A stretch of DNA of 64,000 nucleotides, taken from contig OX579635.1 of NCBI GenBank assembly GCA_951230915.1, positions 5,084,001-5,148,000 on the forward strand. The letters are read 5' to 3'. Both the position numbers and the translations under genes were made by a program. The notes beneath the pieces were generated by a model. That model was not told the DNA's origin, did no database searches, and worked only from the letters and a program-made list of their open reading frames with translations. Positions 24,201 to 36,126 of this stretch are shown in pieces (position 1 is the first letter of the stretch; every line of letters begins with the position of its first letter). Origin of the DNA: Antitrichia curtipendula (lineage: Eukaryota; Streptophyta; Bryopsida; Hypnales; Leucodontaceae).

Positions 24201-24967
24201 TGATTTTTTATCTTTCCATCTATCCAATCCCTCTCTCGACCATTTCCAGAAACCTTCTTTTCAATCGATCCTTTCGTTTTCTGTAGAGTCTGTGATCGAG
24301 TATCTCCAGCTCTAGAACCAGAATTCTGATCCCTTCGGCTTCCATCTCGACTTTCATCATATTTTCCTCTGCCTTTACCATGACTTCTCCCCCTGACAAA
24401 GCCATTCTCTTGTGGAAACACTCTCTCTGTTGGAGGAGTCAGAATTGGCGCTACATCATCACTTGTCAAATTAGGGTTTGCAGTCAACACCGTTTCCTGG
24501 TCCCCTTGCAAATTCCGAGGGTTTGCACATTTACTGCCAGAAAAAACTTGCGATAGGAGAATGCGGTCCAGGAGCTGCGAAGCCTCATCTTCCAACCGAC
24601 TTATCACACCAATTACCACTACCTGCTTGGTCAGCGGGTCCGTGAAATCTTCCCCCTCGTAAGGGGGTGGCAACACGATCTTCGGTGCAGACGCCCCTGG
24701 ATACTCAACATCTATAGCCGGAAATTGACGTAAAATAGAATCTGTCCCGAAAATATCAGAAACCGGAGAAGGAGCAAGACGCGTAGCAGAAGGCGATGCA
24801 GCTGCGCCGGAGCCCGGCGACCGAGAGGGCGAGACGAAAATTGAAGGAGACTTCGGTAAATAATCAGGAGGTGATGTCGGGACAGCGGCACCGGAAGAAC
24901 CACCACCCGCGATTTGCTGTGCGGAGCCTGATGATGAAGAAGGACGGCTCAGCATCCGCACACTCAT
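18255..24967 (-). CDS. SMG8: SMG8, nonsense-mediated mRNA decay factor
   Basis: SMG8 binds SMG9 and the SMG1 kinase and restrains UPF1 phosphorylation in nonsense-mediated decay. Inferred exons (minus): 24967-24044, 23366-22526, 21731-21627, 21277-20522, 20269-19020, 18834-18778 and 18539-18255. These give 1405 residues with GT-AG and matching phases. Residues 1-100 are Ser/Gly/Pro-rich. A G-domain-like core follows (QVVVIGVISRLEDEAS near 118; LYVQYVW; FMFSVCHILLIVQEG spanning exons 1-2). Exons 2 and 4 contain low-complexity linkers including a run of nine alanines. Exon 5 has HSSGVMFLHACACGRSRKLR and two Cys/His clusters (ECPHGHRFF, MHCPHCEAS). The family C-terminal motif LPPDSFLVLRLPFVY is in exon 7. 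Longer than animal SMG8 (roughly 990). The exon 4/5 acceptor was chosen because it alone keeps the phase. Confidence 0.92.
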
Positions 24968-25004
24968 GGTGTCTCGTCTTCATACGTTACAGCAGCACAA
25001 TCAC

Positions 25005-25012
25005 AACCCTAA
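25005..25012 (-). promoter_or_regulatory. Partial telo-box upstream of SMG8
   Basis: AACCCTAA (TTAGGGTT on the gene strand) lies 38 bp upstream of the SMG8 start codon, matching seven bases of the plant telo-box. Confidence 0.35.
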
Positions 25013-25952
25013 CACCATGACCAAAAGAATGTGATCAATCAAGGATTCACGATCTCCTCCCCTTTCGACCCTAGTAGTGCATGACCACAAAATTAAAAAA
25101 CATGACCTCCAAAGAAGATGCCAGCACCTCGAAGGTCCTAAATAAGTGGAAAAGAAAAAATGAGAAAAAAAAAAACTCACACGAAGGACGCCAACGCCAC
25201 CTTCGATCATCCAAATAAAAAATGATCTCTGTCCTCAATGAATGGGTACAAATCAACGACGCACTGGGAAGCTCAAATTACTGCTGCAAATACCGCAGAG
25301 CTCCGAAAGCAGGAAGACGAACTCCCTACTCCCAGGGGAGACAGGAAACCAACGAACGACGTTCGTCAATAATGCGGATGACTGACCGGGAATTCACATC
25401 CGCTTCCACTGCCTACTCTTTAATGTCACCTCTCTCTCTAATATCACATCCCCTGTTTTCTCGGACGAAACCGGCTATAAGCTACAGGAACACAGGATCG
25501 CCACTTGATGTAGGCCCCTTGTACATTTCAGGTGGAGATTTTGGGTGCACGTCTCTTAGAGCATCCTCACCAATTCTTTCCTATCCCCATGTGGATGAAG
25601 GGGAGCAAATATGGGGATAGGGAATGAGAGTCCCTACTAACTTTTCCCTTTAGCTTGAACATTTCACTATGTATTGAATTTGTGTTGAATACAAGTAATA
25701 ACACAATAGGCAAAAAGCAATGTCCATTAGATAAATGGGGTAACAATGTGTGTTTTATTTAATAAAAGTAGATTTAGGAATTACTAGGGTTGAAATCAAC
25801 ATCCCCTTTCTCCTATAGTGAATTGGACATCTTCATTCCTAAATATTTATGGATACAATATAGTAGTAGAGAGGTTCTTCCCTATCTGGATGAATTTCAT
25901 CTAGATAGGGATAGGAAAGACCTCTAGTCTCACCTCTAGTGGCCATGCTTTT

Positions 25953-26400
25953 ACTTCCAATTAGTGTTCTTTATATGATATGAAAAATGACAAATGAAGG
26001 GCTCACGTACAATTCTTCCTTCACCCAATTCACTAAATATTCAAATGTATCAATCTCAAAGAAAGTTCAGTTGACATTCTTGGGTACAAAGATGTTTACA
26101 CTTCTAATTAGTGATCCTTTTATGATACGGAGAGTGACAAGTGAGGGGCTCACGTACAATTCTTCCTTCATCCAATTCACTGAATATTCACATTTGTCAA
26201 TCTCAAAGAAAGTTCAATTATCATTCTTGGATACAAATGATGCTTTTACTTCTAATTAGTGATTTTTTTATGATATGGAGAATGATAGGTGAGGGGCTCA
26301 CAATTCTCACCCAACTCACTGAATATAAAAAGTTCAATTGACATTCTTGAATATATTCAGATGTGTCAATCTCAAGGAAAGTTTAGTTGACATTTTTGGA
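25953..26400. repeat. ~147-bp tandem array, three units
   Basis: The phrase ACTTCYAATTAGTG begins at 25953, 26100 and 26248, giving periods of 147 and 148 bp. Each unit repeats GGGCTCACGTACAATTCTTC and CAATCTCAAAGAAAGTTCA. The third unit is internally shortened, and a partial fourth reaches about 26400. The first two units stay open in one frame because 147 is divisible by three, but the peptide is not family-like. Confidence 0.85.
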
Positions 26401-26939
26401 TACATAGTGAAACAACTACTACAATTTGCCAATTAATTAATCAACAAGCAGAATGTGCTTGTAAAATTCATATTATATCCTAAATCCTGCTTATATTTTT
26501 TTGGAAGTCATAATCATTGCAATTGATATGGAAGATATGTACCATATACTATAGTAGTGTCTGCATTTGTTTATCATATATCTATATATTCATATATATT
26601 TGTATACCATATACCATATATCTATATAATTATTCTCTCTCTATATATATATTTATTGTATATTCAACATTATATTTCATATTTCGTAAATATCATATTT
26701 AGGATTGACGACGGAGATTCAATCAAAATAATTTTTTTACAATTCCAAGATTTTTTGAGTTGGGGGTGGCAAGCACAAGCGACATATTTGCATCTTTTGG
26801 GTGCATAGCTAAGTTCTGTTGTTCCCCAAATCTAATGAAGTTTCCTTACTCATGCAAATAGACAATTACAAGTTCTCCAAAGTTAATGAAACAAAAATAT
26901 GCTCACAAAAATGCACTCTAATTGGTTCATGAAGTCACA

Positions 26940-27200
26940 TTTTTAGGTCTTTTTCTGGCTTTTTGGTTCCAACTTGCACCCAAAAAAAATTGGCAAAAAA
27001 TTAGCAACAAACCGTGACATTTTTCACCATAAAACTTTGAATTAAAAAAAACCTAGGATGAAATTGCCAAATTGTGAATGAAAACACAACTATAGACATG
27101 TGATATGTGCTAATGTGATATTTCAATCCAATATGTGGATGAATGTTGAAATTTGGAGTACCCTATAACATTTTATGTTGCTACTTTGGCACTTCGTAAA
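26940..27200. repeat. Dispersed repeat, inverse copy at 15807-16060
   Basis: Reverse complement of the repeat described at 15807-16060, with the same order of phrases and moderate divergence. Confidence 0.6.
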
Positions 27201-27479
27201 AAATGAACAAAACACAATGCACATCATATGCTCACACCTAACTTTTTGGAGTAGGGTGGTTACAATGAACTCCATTGAGCTTCATGATTGGCTAACTCAA
27301 ATTCAAGTACTATAGTAGCGGACAATAGATAATAATAAGTTTCAATAACAATTATTTCTTCTAATTCTTCATTTTGTACTTTGGAAGGTTGCAAAGGTTG
27401 TCACCTAAATTTTATCAAATTTTCAATTAAATAGGTGCATTCTCCATGCTTCATTCTATCTATACCTTAAATTAGGTTG

Positions 27480-28700
27480 TTTGTTTTGTTTTGTTTGATA
27501 TACTGAGATTTAACAAATCAAGAGGCTTCCATCGGCGTTCTTGGTACCACTCAAAAGCTCTTGGCAAGGAAGGGTGCACGGACTTTGTATTGTGAGGGTT
27601 TGGACAAATGGTACGAAAGTTGTTGAATTTCAAAGTTTTTTTTATGAATTTGGAAATTGATTTATAATATATTTATTTTGCAAAGATCATAAGTTTCATG
27701 TCACATGTCCAAAAAACACAAAAACAAAGCCCTTGGCCTCCTACGTGCATAAAGCTTTCTATTAGTGCCAATTTCATAGCATTTGGACCTACCGTGTGAA
27801 AGTTATGAATTCTTTTTAATTAGAAAGTTAATTATTTTTTTTTTTTATTTAGAAAAAAATAACTTTCACATGGCACTTCCAAACGCCACAAAACAAAGCG
27901 TTTGCACTCCTTAGTTAATAAAGCTTTTTATTTGTACCAAGAATGCAACCACTCACACTGGTGTAGAAGTTATTGAGTTTCAAAGTTTTAAAAGATCAAA
28001 AAATTAAAAAAATATTTTTGCTTTTATTTTGGTTGTGGCAACGGCACATAGCACACTAGAAACAAAGGGCGGTTGGAAAGCTCTTTGTAAAAGGAGATGC
28101 ACGGGCACTACTACTTAGGAGTTGGATTTATCACAAAAAAATTCTTAAATTTCAAATTTTTTCATGAATTCTAAATTTCCAAATTTCCAAATTTGTTCAT
28201 TACGTTGTGGCAACATTACAGGGCATACTAGTCTATACCTTAAATTAGGTTATTTGTTTTGTTTGATACATTGAGATCTAACAAATTGAGAGGCTTCTGG
28301 TAGTGTTCTTGATATCGCTCGAAAGCTCTTGGCAAGGAGGGATGCATAGACTTTGTTTCGTGGCGTTTGAACCTACAATGTGAACGTTATTGAATTCGAA
28401 ATTTTTTACGAATTTGGAAATTAATTTAAATTATCTTTTATTTTGCAGAAAATCATAACTTTTACATTACACGACCAAACGCCACAAAACAAAACCTTTG
28501 CACCCCTTTGTGCATAAAGTTTTCTATTTGTGGCATTTGAACCTAAGGTGTGAATTTTGTGGATTTTTTAAAATTAAAAAGTTGAATTAAATTATCTTTT
28601 ATTTTGAAAAAATCATAATTTTCATTTTGTGTGTCCAAACGCTACAAAACAAAAGCCCTTGCACTCCTTCATATACAAAGCTTTCTATTTTGGCCAAGAA
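27480..28700. repeat. Inverse copies of the ~250-bp repeat family
   Basis: Carries reverse-complement versions of the units at 196-2330. GGTTGTTTGTTTTGTTTTG and a CTTGGTACC/GATATCGCT stretch occur at about 27475 and 28240. TTTTGGTTGTGGCAACGGCA follows near 28030. Similar wording at 63900-64000 shows that the window ends inside another copy. Confidence 0.6.
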
Positions 28701-28752
28701 TGCAACTTCTCACTATATCTATGAAGAGAGAGGTAGCCAAAACCCCTCCCCC

Positions 28753-28848
28753 TTTGAAAAATCAACAATCATGCAATTTGAAAAGAAAACTAACCCCCCT
28801 TTTGAAAAATCAACAACTATATGATTTGAAAAGAAAACAATACACCTT
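28753..28848. repeat. 48-bp direct doublet
   Basis: TTTGAAAAATCAACAA begins at 28753 and 28801. Both units continue with an AT-rich stretch and GATTTGAAAAGAAAAC-like sequence. Confidence 0.75.
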
Positions 28849-30113
28849 GTGTGGTACAATTTGACTTGAAGAAAAAGTTATTACTGCCTACCTTTCTTTG
28901 AAGATCAAAAGAATTCCATAAGAAGATCAACATAGACTAATACAATGATCCAAATTCTCACTTGGAAACTCTAGTGCATTCAAAACAACAAAGTATTTTC
29001 ACTACTATGTTCATAGTATAGGCACAAATCACCAAAATGGAAGATTAAATAATTCGGATTCAAAATCTTTCAATGTGCACCATCAAGAAAGCATTTGAAT
29101 CCTCAAATGTTAACTTCTTTACACATCTTATCATTGGTTTGATTGTAAGGCTTTAGACATTGAGGCCTCATACATGAGGAGATTACTTCATGACATAATC
29201 TCTTCATTCAATTTTTTACTTGTTTTCAGCATTAAGTGCTCAATCTTCACACTTATTGGCATTCTAAAAATGAAACCAAGATTATAGACTCAAAAATATA
29301 CATATGTACATATTGTGACAAGTTCATTTTTGAGATGATAAGGTAAGAAATCTTTTTCCAATTGAATTAGACGCATTAGTTTGCAACACCATCATTGTCA
29401 CCATTATTATTATAAATGTGTGGTTGGATTGAGGATCAAAGGATTGGTTCAAACATATCATTCAATTCCATAGATTATTATTATTTTTGTTGTTAATTAG
29501 TCCTTTCTAATTCACTTGTTTTTGTATTCTTAAATGTTTTGTTTTTTCATTTGCAGATAATTTTAGAAGCTGAAATGAGATAGGAGATTGAAGAAAAAAT
29601 ATTGTTGAAGAGATTAATATCTAGAATTGAAAGTAAAAGTTTTAGATTCAATGGATAAATGATTATCAAACACTTCAATTTCAATCTAAGAGAAATTGGC
29701 TCGAGTGAGACACTTGTAACAAGTAGGGAATTGGAAATGATTTTTGTTCAATGGCTACATGCCACATGTACAAAAATTATTCTCCAACTACCCTACTATT
29801 AGGTTTGTACATGGTTTTAACACTCACTATCACCTCAAAATGAAGAGATATCACTACAATGTAGTTATTGAATTTAAATTTTTTAATAAATTTTAAAATT
29901 TTAAAATTTTAAAATAATTTTTAATTTTATCTGGGTTGTGACAAGGGCACAGGCCACACTAGTAATTCCTTCAAAGTCATTCATCAGACACTTCTAGTTC
30001 TCATTACTAAATTCCATATTATCACATGAAACTTGATCCGTCTAGTCTGTGACATTAAAGAGGGACTGAATAATTCATCCAGATATGTCATCCATTCACT
30101 GAGTACGCCACTG

Positions 30114-30121
30114 AAACCCTA
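30114..30121 (+). promoter_or_regulatory. Telo-box upstream of LAGLIDADG gene
   Basis: AAACCCTA lies 101 bp upstream of the start codon, most likely within the 5' leader or core promoter. Confidence 0.5.
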
Positions 30122-30214
30122 AAAACTTGACCTTCTTTACGTAATTGAAGTGGTGAGCTAGATAATCTGCAGCGACGGTGCTCGAATTCGCGTTCAAACT
30201 CAATCTTTGTAGCT

Positions 30215-31647
30215 ATGAAATCTGCCCTGGACAGTTTTCCTTTAAGGAGAATTTCTTCGATTTTGAGGCAAGCTTGCGGATGGCATGGCATTGGAATGTG
30301 CAGTGATCGGGAGCAGGTTCAAGGCAATGGAAGATCATTGGCGAAGTTTACAGAAAGTGTTCGTGGATTCGAGCGGAGTGATTTCAGTGTTCGAGGGTAC
30401 GTGGCGACGTCCCCTCTGTTTAGGTCGTTCATTTCAAGTAAGTACTCACGAATTGAATCGAAGAGGGATCGAAAACGTGTCGTAGAAGTGAAATCGGTTT
30501 CAGCGGGATCGGAATCGAGAGTTCTACATGGTGCGAATTTAGCTTTTAAGGCGTTGAATCAAACCGGGTTGCAGGATTCGACGAAGTCTGTCGTTTTAGG
30601 GTCTCTCCTCGGAGACTGTACTCTTCATATTGTCAAAGGTGAGTATACTCGGTGCATTTGACTATGTGTTTTCAACCAATATCACTGATTATGTTGGTTG
30701 TTTCCATTGGAAGTTGTAACTCCTTAATGACCAAGGGTTCATGGTTTTAAAATGACTAATCTGATTGAATGTGTTGTGAAAATTCTAATTCAAGTGGGAC
30801 AAATTCAATATCACTAGAATCATTGAAGAACATTGCGTGTGTTGATGAGTAAGTTCTTTTAAATGGAGAAAAGAAAGTCCTCATATGAGAAACTCGAAAC
30901 TACTAATATAAAATGGGATTCACAGTTGGGCCTTTTGGTCGTTTAGGGTTAAGTAATGAAATCTTACGAACGTGTGTGACTCTAGGTGAGAACGACGCTA
31001 GGCTGTTGTTTCGCATCAGCGAAGTGGACGAGGAGTACTTTCAATGGAAAGCTGCTGCATTGGAGGACATATCGTCGTTAAACTCTGTGCATCTAGGGGC
31101 AAGTAATAAGTTCCTGTTCCAAAGTCGAGCTGTGGATTCTTTGACGAAAATATACGAGGTTACACACAACAGTGATGAATTGCTGATACGCAAGAGGTGG
31201 TTGAGTCATTTAACGCCCCAGTCTCTAGCTGTCTGGTGGTGCGATGCAGGTTCGTTAGTGTCTGGTGGACGGAAGGGTGAAATATGTACCGATCTCTTTT
31301 CTGAAGACAGAGTGCTGGTTTTATCTCGCTATTTGGAGGATGAGTGGAAGGTTCACGCACACGTTGGACAGTTCAGGTCTGGGAAGGAAGCTTTTCTCTA
31401 TCGTCTATCGTTTCGTACCGAGGAGCTCAAGAAATTTTTGAGAATAGTCCTTCCTCACATACCTGTTGCAAGCATGTTACGGAAGTGTTTGGTTGTTAAC
31501 AACAGCCACTCGCTTCAGGAAAGCTGGATTTCGGAGATGAAAGCAGCTGTTCCTCATTTTTCAACATATATTGATGAAGAGCTGTTGAAGAGACGGAATG
31601 CCCCCATTCACACGCATAAAGGATCAAGAACCTCTCAGCTCAATTAA
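30215..31647 (+). CDS. Nuclear LAGLIDADG maturase-like protein, probably organelle-targeted
   Basis: Resembles the LAGLIDADG_2 fold of homing endonucleases and group I/II intron maturases. Two exons, 30215-30638 and 30986-31647, give 361 residues. The phase-1 join reads HIVKGENDARLLFRIS, as the family expects. The N-terminus (MKSALDSFPLRRISSILRQ) is basic, hydroxylated and poor in acidic residues, like a mitochondrial or plastid transit peptide. Motif 1 is VVLGSLLGDCTL with Asp134 kept. Motif 2 is SLAVWWCDAGSL, where the usual catalytic Asp is Ala229. A further domain-like stretch ends near RIVLPHIPVASMLRKCLV. No PPR repeats are present, unlike Arabidopsis OTP51. One lost acid suggests a splicing cofactor rather than a nuclease. 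The organelle and target intron are unknown. Confidence 0.82.
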
Positions 31648-32708
31648 GTTAGTTCAAGGCTGCGATCGTATTGGGGGTTCCGTCTGGTGTCACGGCACTG
31701 ATTCGGTGGAGCAAGGCAATTATGTGTCGTTCAATTTTGAAAAGAGAGGCCCAGGAAGCAGAATCCACGGAACTCTACTGATAACGAATTTCTTGAGGTC
31801 ACTGCATCTGCTAGAACTGTGTGAGGACAAAAATCCTCGCTATTGTCGTTTTCTTCTCTGTTCTGCTTGCTCATACGGCACTTAATAAGTGTCTTGACAG
31901 ACGACGTCAAGCATAACTTACGTAACTACAACTAATGGCGACCTGTTCCCCCCAAAACAACCCTAGGGTTCTAATATTCAAGGCACTATAGACTCTTGAA
32001 AATTCAGTTGATTTGTATTGTATCCCAAAACAAGAAGTTAATATCAATGCAATGAAATCCTCTTTCAATTGCTGACAGAATCCAACAAAGTGGAAATCTA
32101 ACAATATGAAACATGCTCAGAATTTGGACTCTTGAGTATTAGAACTGCTAGTTTCAGAAGTCCCTAACATTCGTCACTTGGAAATCTGAGTTTCTTCTCG
32201 TTATTTTGGCAGACGACCAGGGTATTTGCGTAGCTTGAGAATGCAATTATTGCCCAAGCTGAGGGAAGCTGAGAGATTCAGCGCTGGGATAGGCTTATAC
32301 TCAACTGCACAATTGGGAGGGTGCACGATGAAGCCTATATCACAGAATTACACAAAGGTGAAGACTACAATTTTGAAGCTGTTGATGAATCTGAAATTCC
32401 AGCGCTGTGTATAAATTGCTGGTCGTCAGTCTTTTGAAATAAAGGGACCAAAAATTCAACTTATACCTCTGCGGATTTTGTACAAGAAGGTATTGGTTGT
32501 TCTAACTACGACTTACCTCGGGGTCCGGTATAACCCAAGCGTCCATATAAGTACAAGTCCTACCAGCTTTATAATCGTGAAGAATCCTGAAGAGCTATGC
32601 AGGTTGCCTAAAGTTTAAAAATTGGCATTGAACGTTTCCCACATTTTTCCACCTGAACATATGGTGCAATTACAACAGAAAATGCTGGGGTTTCTTGATC
32701 TAATGTTG
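31648..32708. other. Convergent 3' region LAGLIDADG/alpha-kinase
   Basis: Expected to contain both 3' UTRs. Frames at 31598-31885 and 32226-32414 overlap or follow the LAGLIDADG stop but resemble no family. GC is higher than in distal intergenic DNA, in keeping with transcribed sequence. Confidence 0.55.
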
Positions 32709-35700
32709 TTACCAATAACTGCCCACCTGCGTGCCTGACAGGGTACGGCCTGCTTTTCCTGGTGCTAATCCTAATTTGTCACAGACATCGTTGCACTTGT
32801 GAGTATCAAAGAAGAGCTTAAACCCTTCCAGACCAAGATTAGTTCGCGTGAACCGTAACACATCAGTGCAGTGAATTGCAGGATCACAGAGGCAAAACAC
32901 ATTTTCGCCAAATGTGTTCACCATTCGAACTCCTTGGAGATCTGTGACCATCAATAACCCTCTGGAGCGCTCATGCGTCCAATGTGTGAATGCTTGCAAA
33001 ACAGCGGCGTAATCCAGAGTGTTCACATAGCCACCGTTGTTCGAGTATCTGAGCCACTCTCCCTCCAGAAGGCTTTCCATATTGTAGTACTTGGTATTAG
33101 GACCCAAGCCAACCCCTAATGTCGTCACTTGAGTGAACTCAACCCTTTTGACATTCTTCATGTTTGACGTACTGCAGGAAAATGCAGACATATCGTAAGA
33201 TGAAACAGAAGGCTGTGAACCGCAATAAAAGCAGAAGAAATTGCACAAACTAGACCCTCCCATTAAAACGGGGTGAACAAAAGAGGGTAATGCAAGATCT
33301 GTCTGTGCAGTTTAGACTTCAGAACATACCATTTGTTGAATTCATTAGCCATATGTGCTGAAACTGATTGCACTTCCATTTGTGCCCAATATCGTTCCCG
33401 CTTGTGGACTTCTCGCACGTCTTTTCCGAGAGGTGTTTTGAATCTTTTGACCACCATAGAGCTGTTAACAAGGTAGCTATCAATCATTAGCAAGCACATC
33501 GTCACTTTGATGACAACAGGATTTTCAGAAAGCACGGTCTTCCAATGGTCACAATCATGGCGAGGCCTCTCTTACCCTCACTACGACCTTAGAGAGACCT
33601 CCTAATGCACCACAAGGAAGATTCTATTTATGATGTGTAAAATTTCCTGGAACAGTCTCCATTACAGGAAACACCATTTGATCGTGTACAGAACATCATC
33701 GAAGAATTGAGAAGCAGCACAAACAAGCAATTAAAACGGTATTATCATTGACAATCGAACAGTTCGATGCTTACCGGGGACCCTCATTTGGATACTTGAT
33801 CAATGCATGATAAGGCCAACGCACTGCCCCCTCGTCACTGAAAGGATGTTGGGCAATCTGGATTTGAATATGGTCCATGGATTCCTCGTCCAAAGTCATC
33901 TTACCCTTAATTCTGCTGAGCATATCATCTAAAGCCCGGTACCACCTGCATTTATAATTGAAAGTTCTCACTTAGACTCTGAAATTTAAACATTTTACAG
34001 TCAAGCAACCAAAGCCGTAGCCTTCCTCCAGAATCGAGCCAAAATACAAGTCAGAAACTTACTTGCATCTGACGTGAACCCCAAATTGCATTGAGACCTG
34101 TGGCCATGATGGTACATTTTTCACAACGGCTTCATGCACAAACTGTAAATCCAGTCGATGCTGCGCATTCAGAACGTTTAAAGTCTTCTGGATGGTGCCA
34201 CGACCCAAGGTTATCACCTTGTGTGGAATACTGCTGATGTTCTCGAACTGTTCCTCTAGAATCGTTAAGGGGCTTCCGACTGCAGCAGCTTGGAACACTC
34301 GAATCATCTTTCTAGTAGTGTTATTTAAGTGGCAGAAAAAATAGGTGGAAATATGACAAACTTCGTACAAAATTTGCAGCTGAGATCCAATTGAGCGGCC
34401 AAGTTTATCTCCAGTGGGGTGGTGGTCACCTACTCCGTCATGAAACTGCATACCATGACATGGAGCATCTGCAATGTGAATAAGCAAACGGTTCGTAGCA
34501 TCCCAGCTCAATTGTGCCACACGAGCGATGCCTGAGAAGACGTCCTCTGCATCATCTCCACCACCAGCAGCATACACCAACGACAATGATTGTGAGAAAA
34601 TGCTGTCTGGGCCAGAGAAGCTCGCAGTAAAATCACACACTTCCATGTCGTCTTGTTCCATGTCCTCGTAGTCTCTGTAAGGCACGAAGGCCACACGCAG
34701 TTTGCATTCTGGATATGATGCCGTTAGTCCCGCTGCCATGGAAGTCACCGTGGTCTTGATCATATCAATGCTCGACTGCAAAACAGCACACACCCTTTCA
34801 GAATACTGAAAAAAAGAGAAACACATGCAATGATTTTCGTCACACAGATGGATTCCCTTGTGGTTGGTTTTGTCCAAAGACAAGCATTTAGAGGATAGCT
34901 CCCAATCCGTTGGCTGCATGACTTGATTCGTATTCTAGGTCTTTGAATGAACTATATCATAATTATACGGTTCACACTTTCAAGACAGTACTCTCAGACG
35001 ACAATCCATGGTCATTAGCACCTGAACTGGACATTCATTTTCTAGCAAAAATTTAAGACGGTACCTGCATGCTGCCAGTTGCATCCACTAGGAACGCCAG
35101 ATCCAATTCCTGACTGGTAATAATCATTTTTTTGATCTCTTGCATGCGGACTTGGGAAGCAGCAGCATGATTCTGCTCAAAGTAAGCCAAGCGCCGCTTT
35201 GCATGTTCCATTTCTTTCGCTTTGTTCACCTTCAGCATCTCGTTCTCATGTCTCACCTTGTCAAGCTGGTGTGCAACCTGAAGAGTTCGCTCAGACATGA
35301 CAGGAGCCTCCACTCTGTTGGATTTAAGCATCTCAATATCACGTTTCAAGCTAGCAACCTCGTCCAATACCTGAAGTGTGTGCACCGAAACATCTGGTCC
35401 AGCTGAGAACGGATTATGGCCCACAGTGCGGGAGAACAGCTCTCTATCGGCCATAAGCCTTTCCTTTTCCTCCCTGAGAATGTGCAACGATCCGAAAGCC
35501 TGTAAAGTTTGAGGAGACATGCTTTTTCTTTGCTCTACAGAAGCCAGACCTGGTGAAGATGGCGTCCCACTCCCATTCTCCAGCCAAGAATTATGCCCTT
35601 CTTTAATAACCTGAATACTTTGAGAGTGTACAAGACTACGAGCACTTGATGCTCCTGCTGGTGCAGATGGCCTCGGCAGGCTCTCCGACCTCGAAGTCTT

Positions 35701-36126
35701 CGAAGACGAGAACGCAAATGGTGCCTCAATCACATACTTGGATCCCATGGAGTCTTCACCAGATTGGACACTCCGAGGAGACATGCCATCTGGAAATTGG
35801 TACTGATCATTTCTATAAGCAAGATGAGCTGGTCCATACTCACTTCTTTGCTGAGCTCCGGCCGGATTTACATGCTGATATGTGAGAGAGTCAGGTGGTG
35901 CCCATCTGCGCAACCTCTCATTCTCTAATCTAAGCTGCTCCATCTGCTCCCGGACTTGAAGAGTTCGAGGTGAATCGTCTGTTCTAGTTTGTGTTGCTTT
36001 TAGAAGCTCAATTTCCCGTCTCAGCTGTTCCAGCTCTTCCTGCACCTGAAGAGTCGATTGCTCATGACTGCTACTACTACTACTGCCAGCGCTCATCTCA
36101 TGAGAGCCTTCTCTTATTAGGTCCAT
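32709..36126 (-). CDS. von Willebrand A domain plus alpha-kinase protein (VwkA-like)
   Basis: Atypical Ser/Thr protein kinase of the alpha-kinase/EF2K class joined to a vWA domain, as in Dictyostelium VwkA. Inferred coding exons (minus): 36126-35065, 34775-34063, 33945-33775, 33461-33330 and 33171-32709, giving 846 residues. Residues 1-335 hold five coiled-coil segments, each introduced by TLQV or TLQA. vWA starts LDLAFLVDATGSM with MIDAS D348-x-T-G-S, then FVPYRDYED and HIADAPCHG. The kinase follows: VVKRFK with ATP-binding Lys654, ESLLEGEWLRYSNN, FTHWTHERSRGLLMVTDLQG, CDPAIH and a zinc-site GFKLFFDTHKCNDVC. Start: the ATG at 36213 lies inside a probable 71-nt leader intron (36223-36153), so Met at 36126 is preferred. 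The exon 4 acceptor could also be at 33476, adding five residues in frame. Substrate unknown. Confidence 0.9.

Larger units (their letters stand above)
25020..30113. other. Intergenic region SMG8/LAGLIDADG gene
   Basis: The first 600 bp are the SMG8 upstream region. The rest is AT-rich and repeat-derived: a 147-bp tandem array (25953-26400), a very AT-rich stretch (26560-26700), a dispersed repeat (26940-27200), copies of the ~250-bp repeat family (27480-28700) and a 48-bp doublet (28753-28848). 28850-30000 shows nothing recognisable. No gene is called. Confidence 0.6.

Noticed and set aside
25987..26259. Open frame through the 147-bp array
   Set aside because: The period is divisible by three, which keeps the frame open. 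The peptide is just the repeat unit translated.
31598..31885. Open frame downstream of the LAGLIDADG gene
   Set aside because: Starts inside the last exon in another frame and has no recognisable protein features; most likely 3' UTR.
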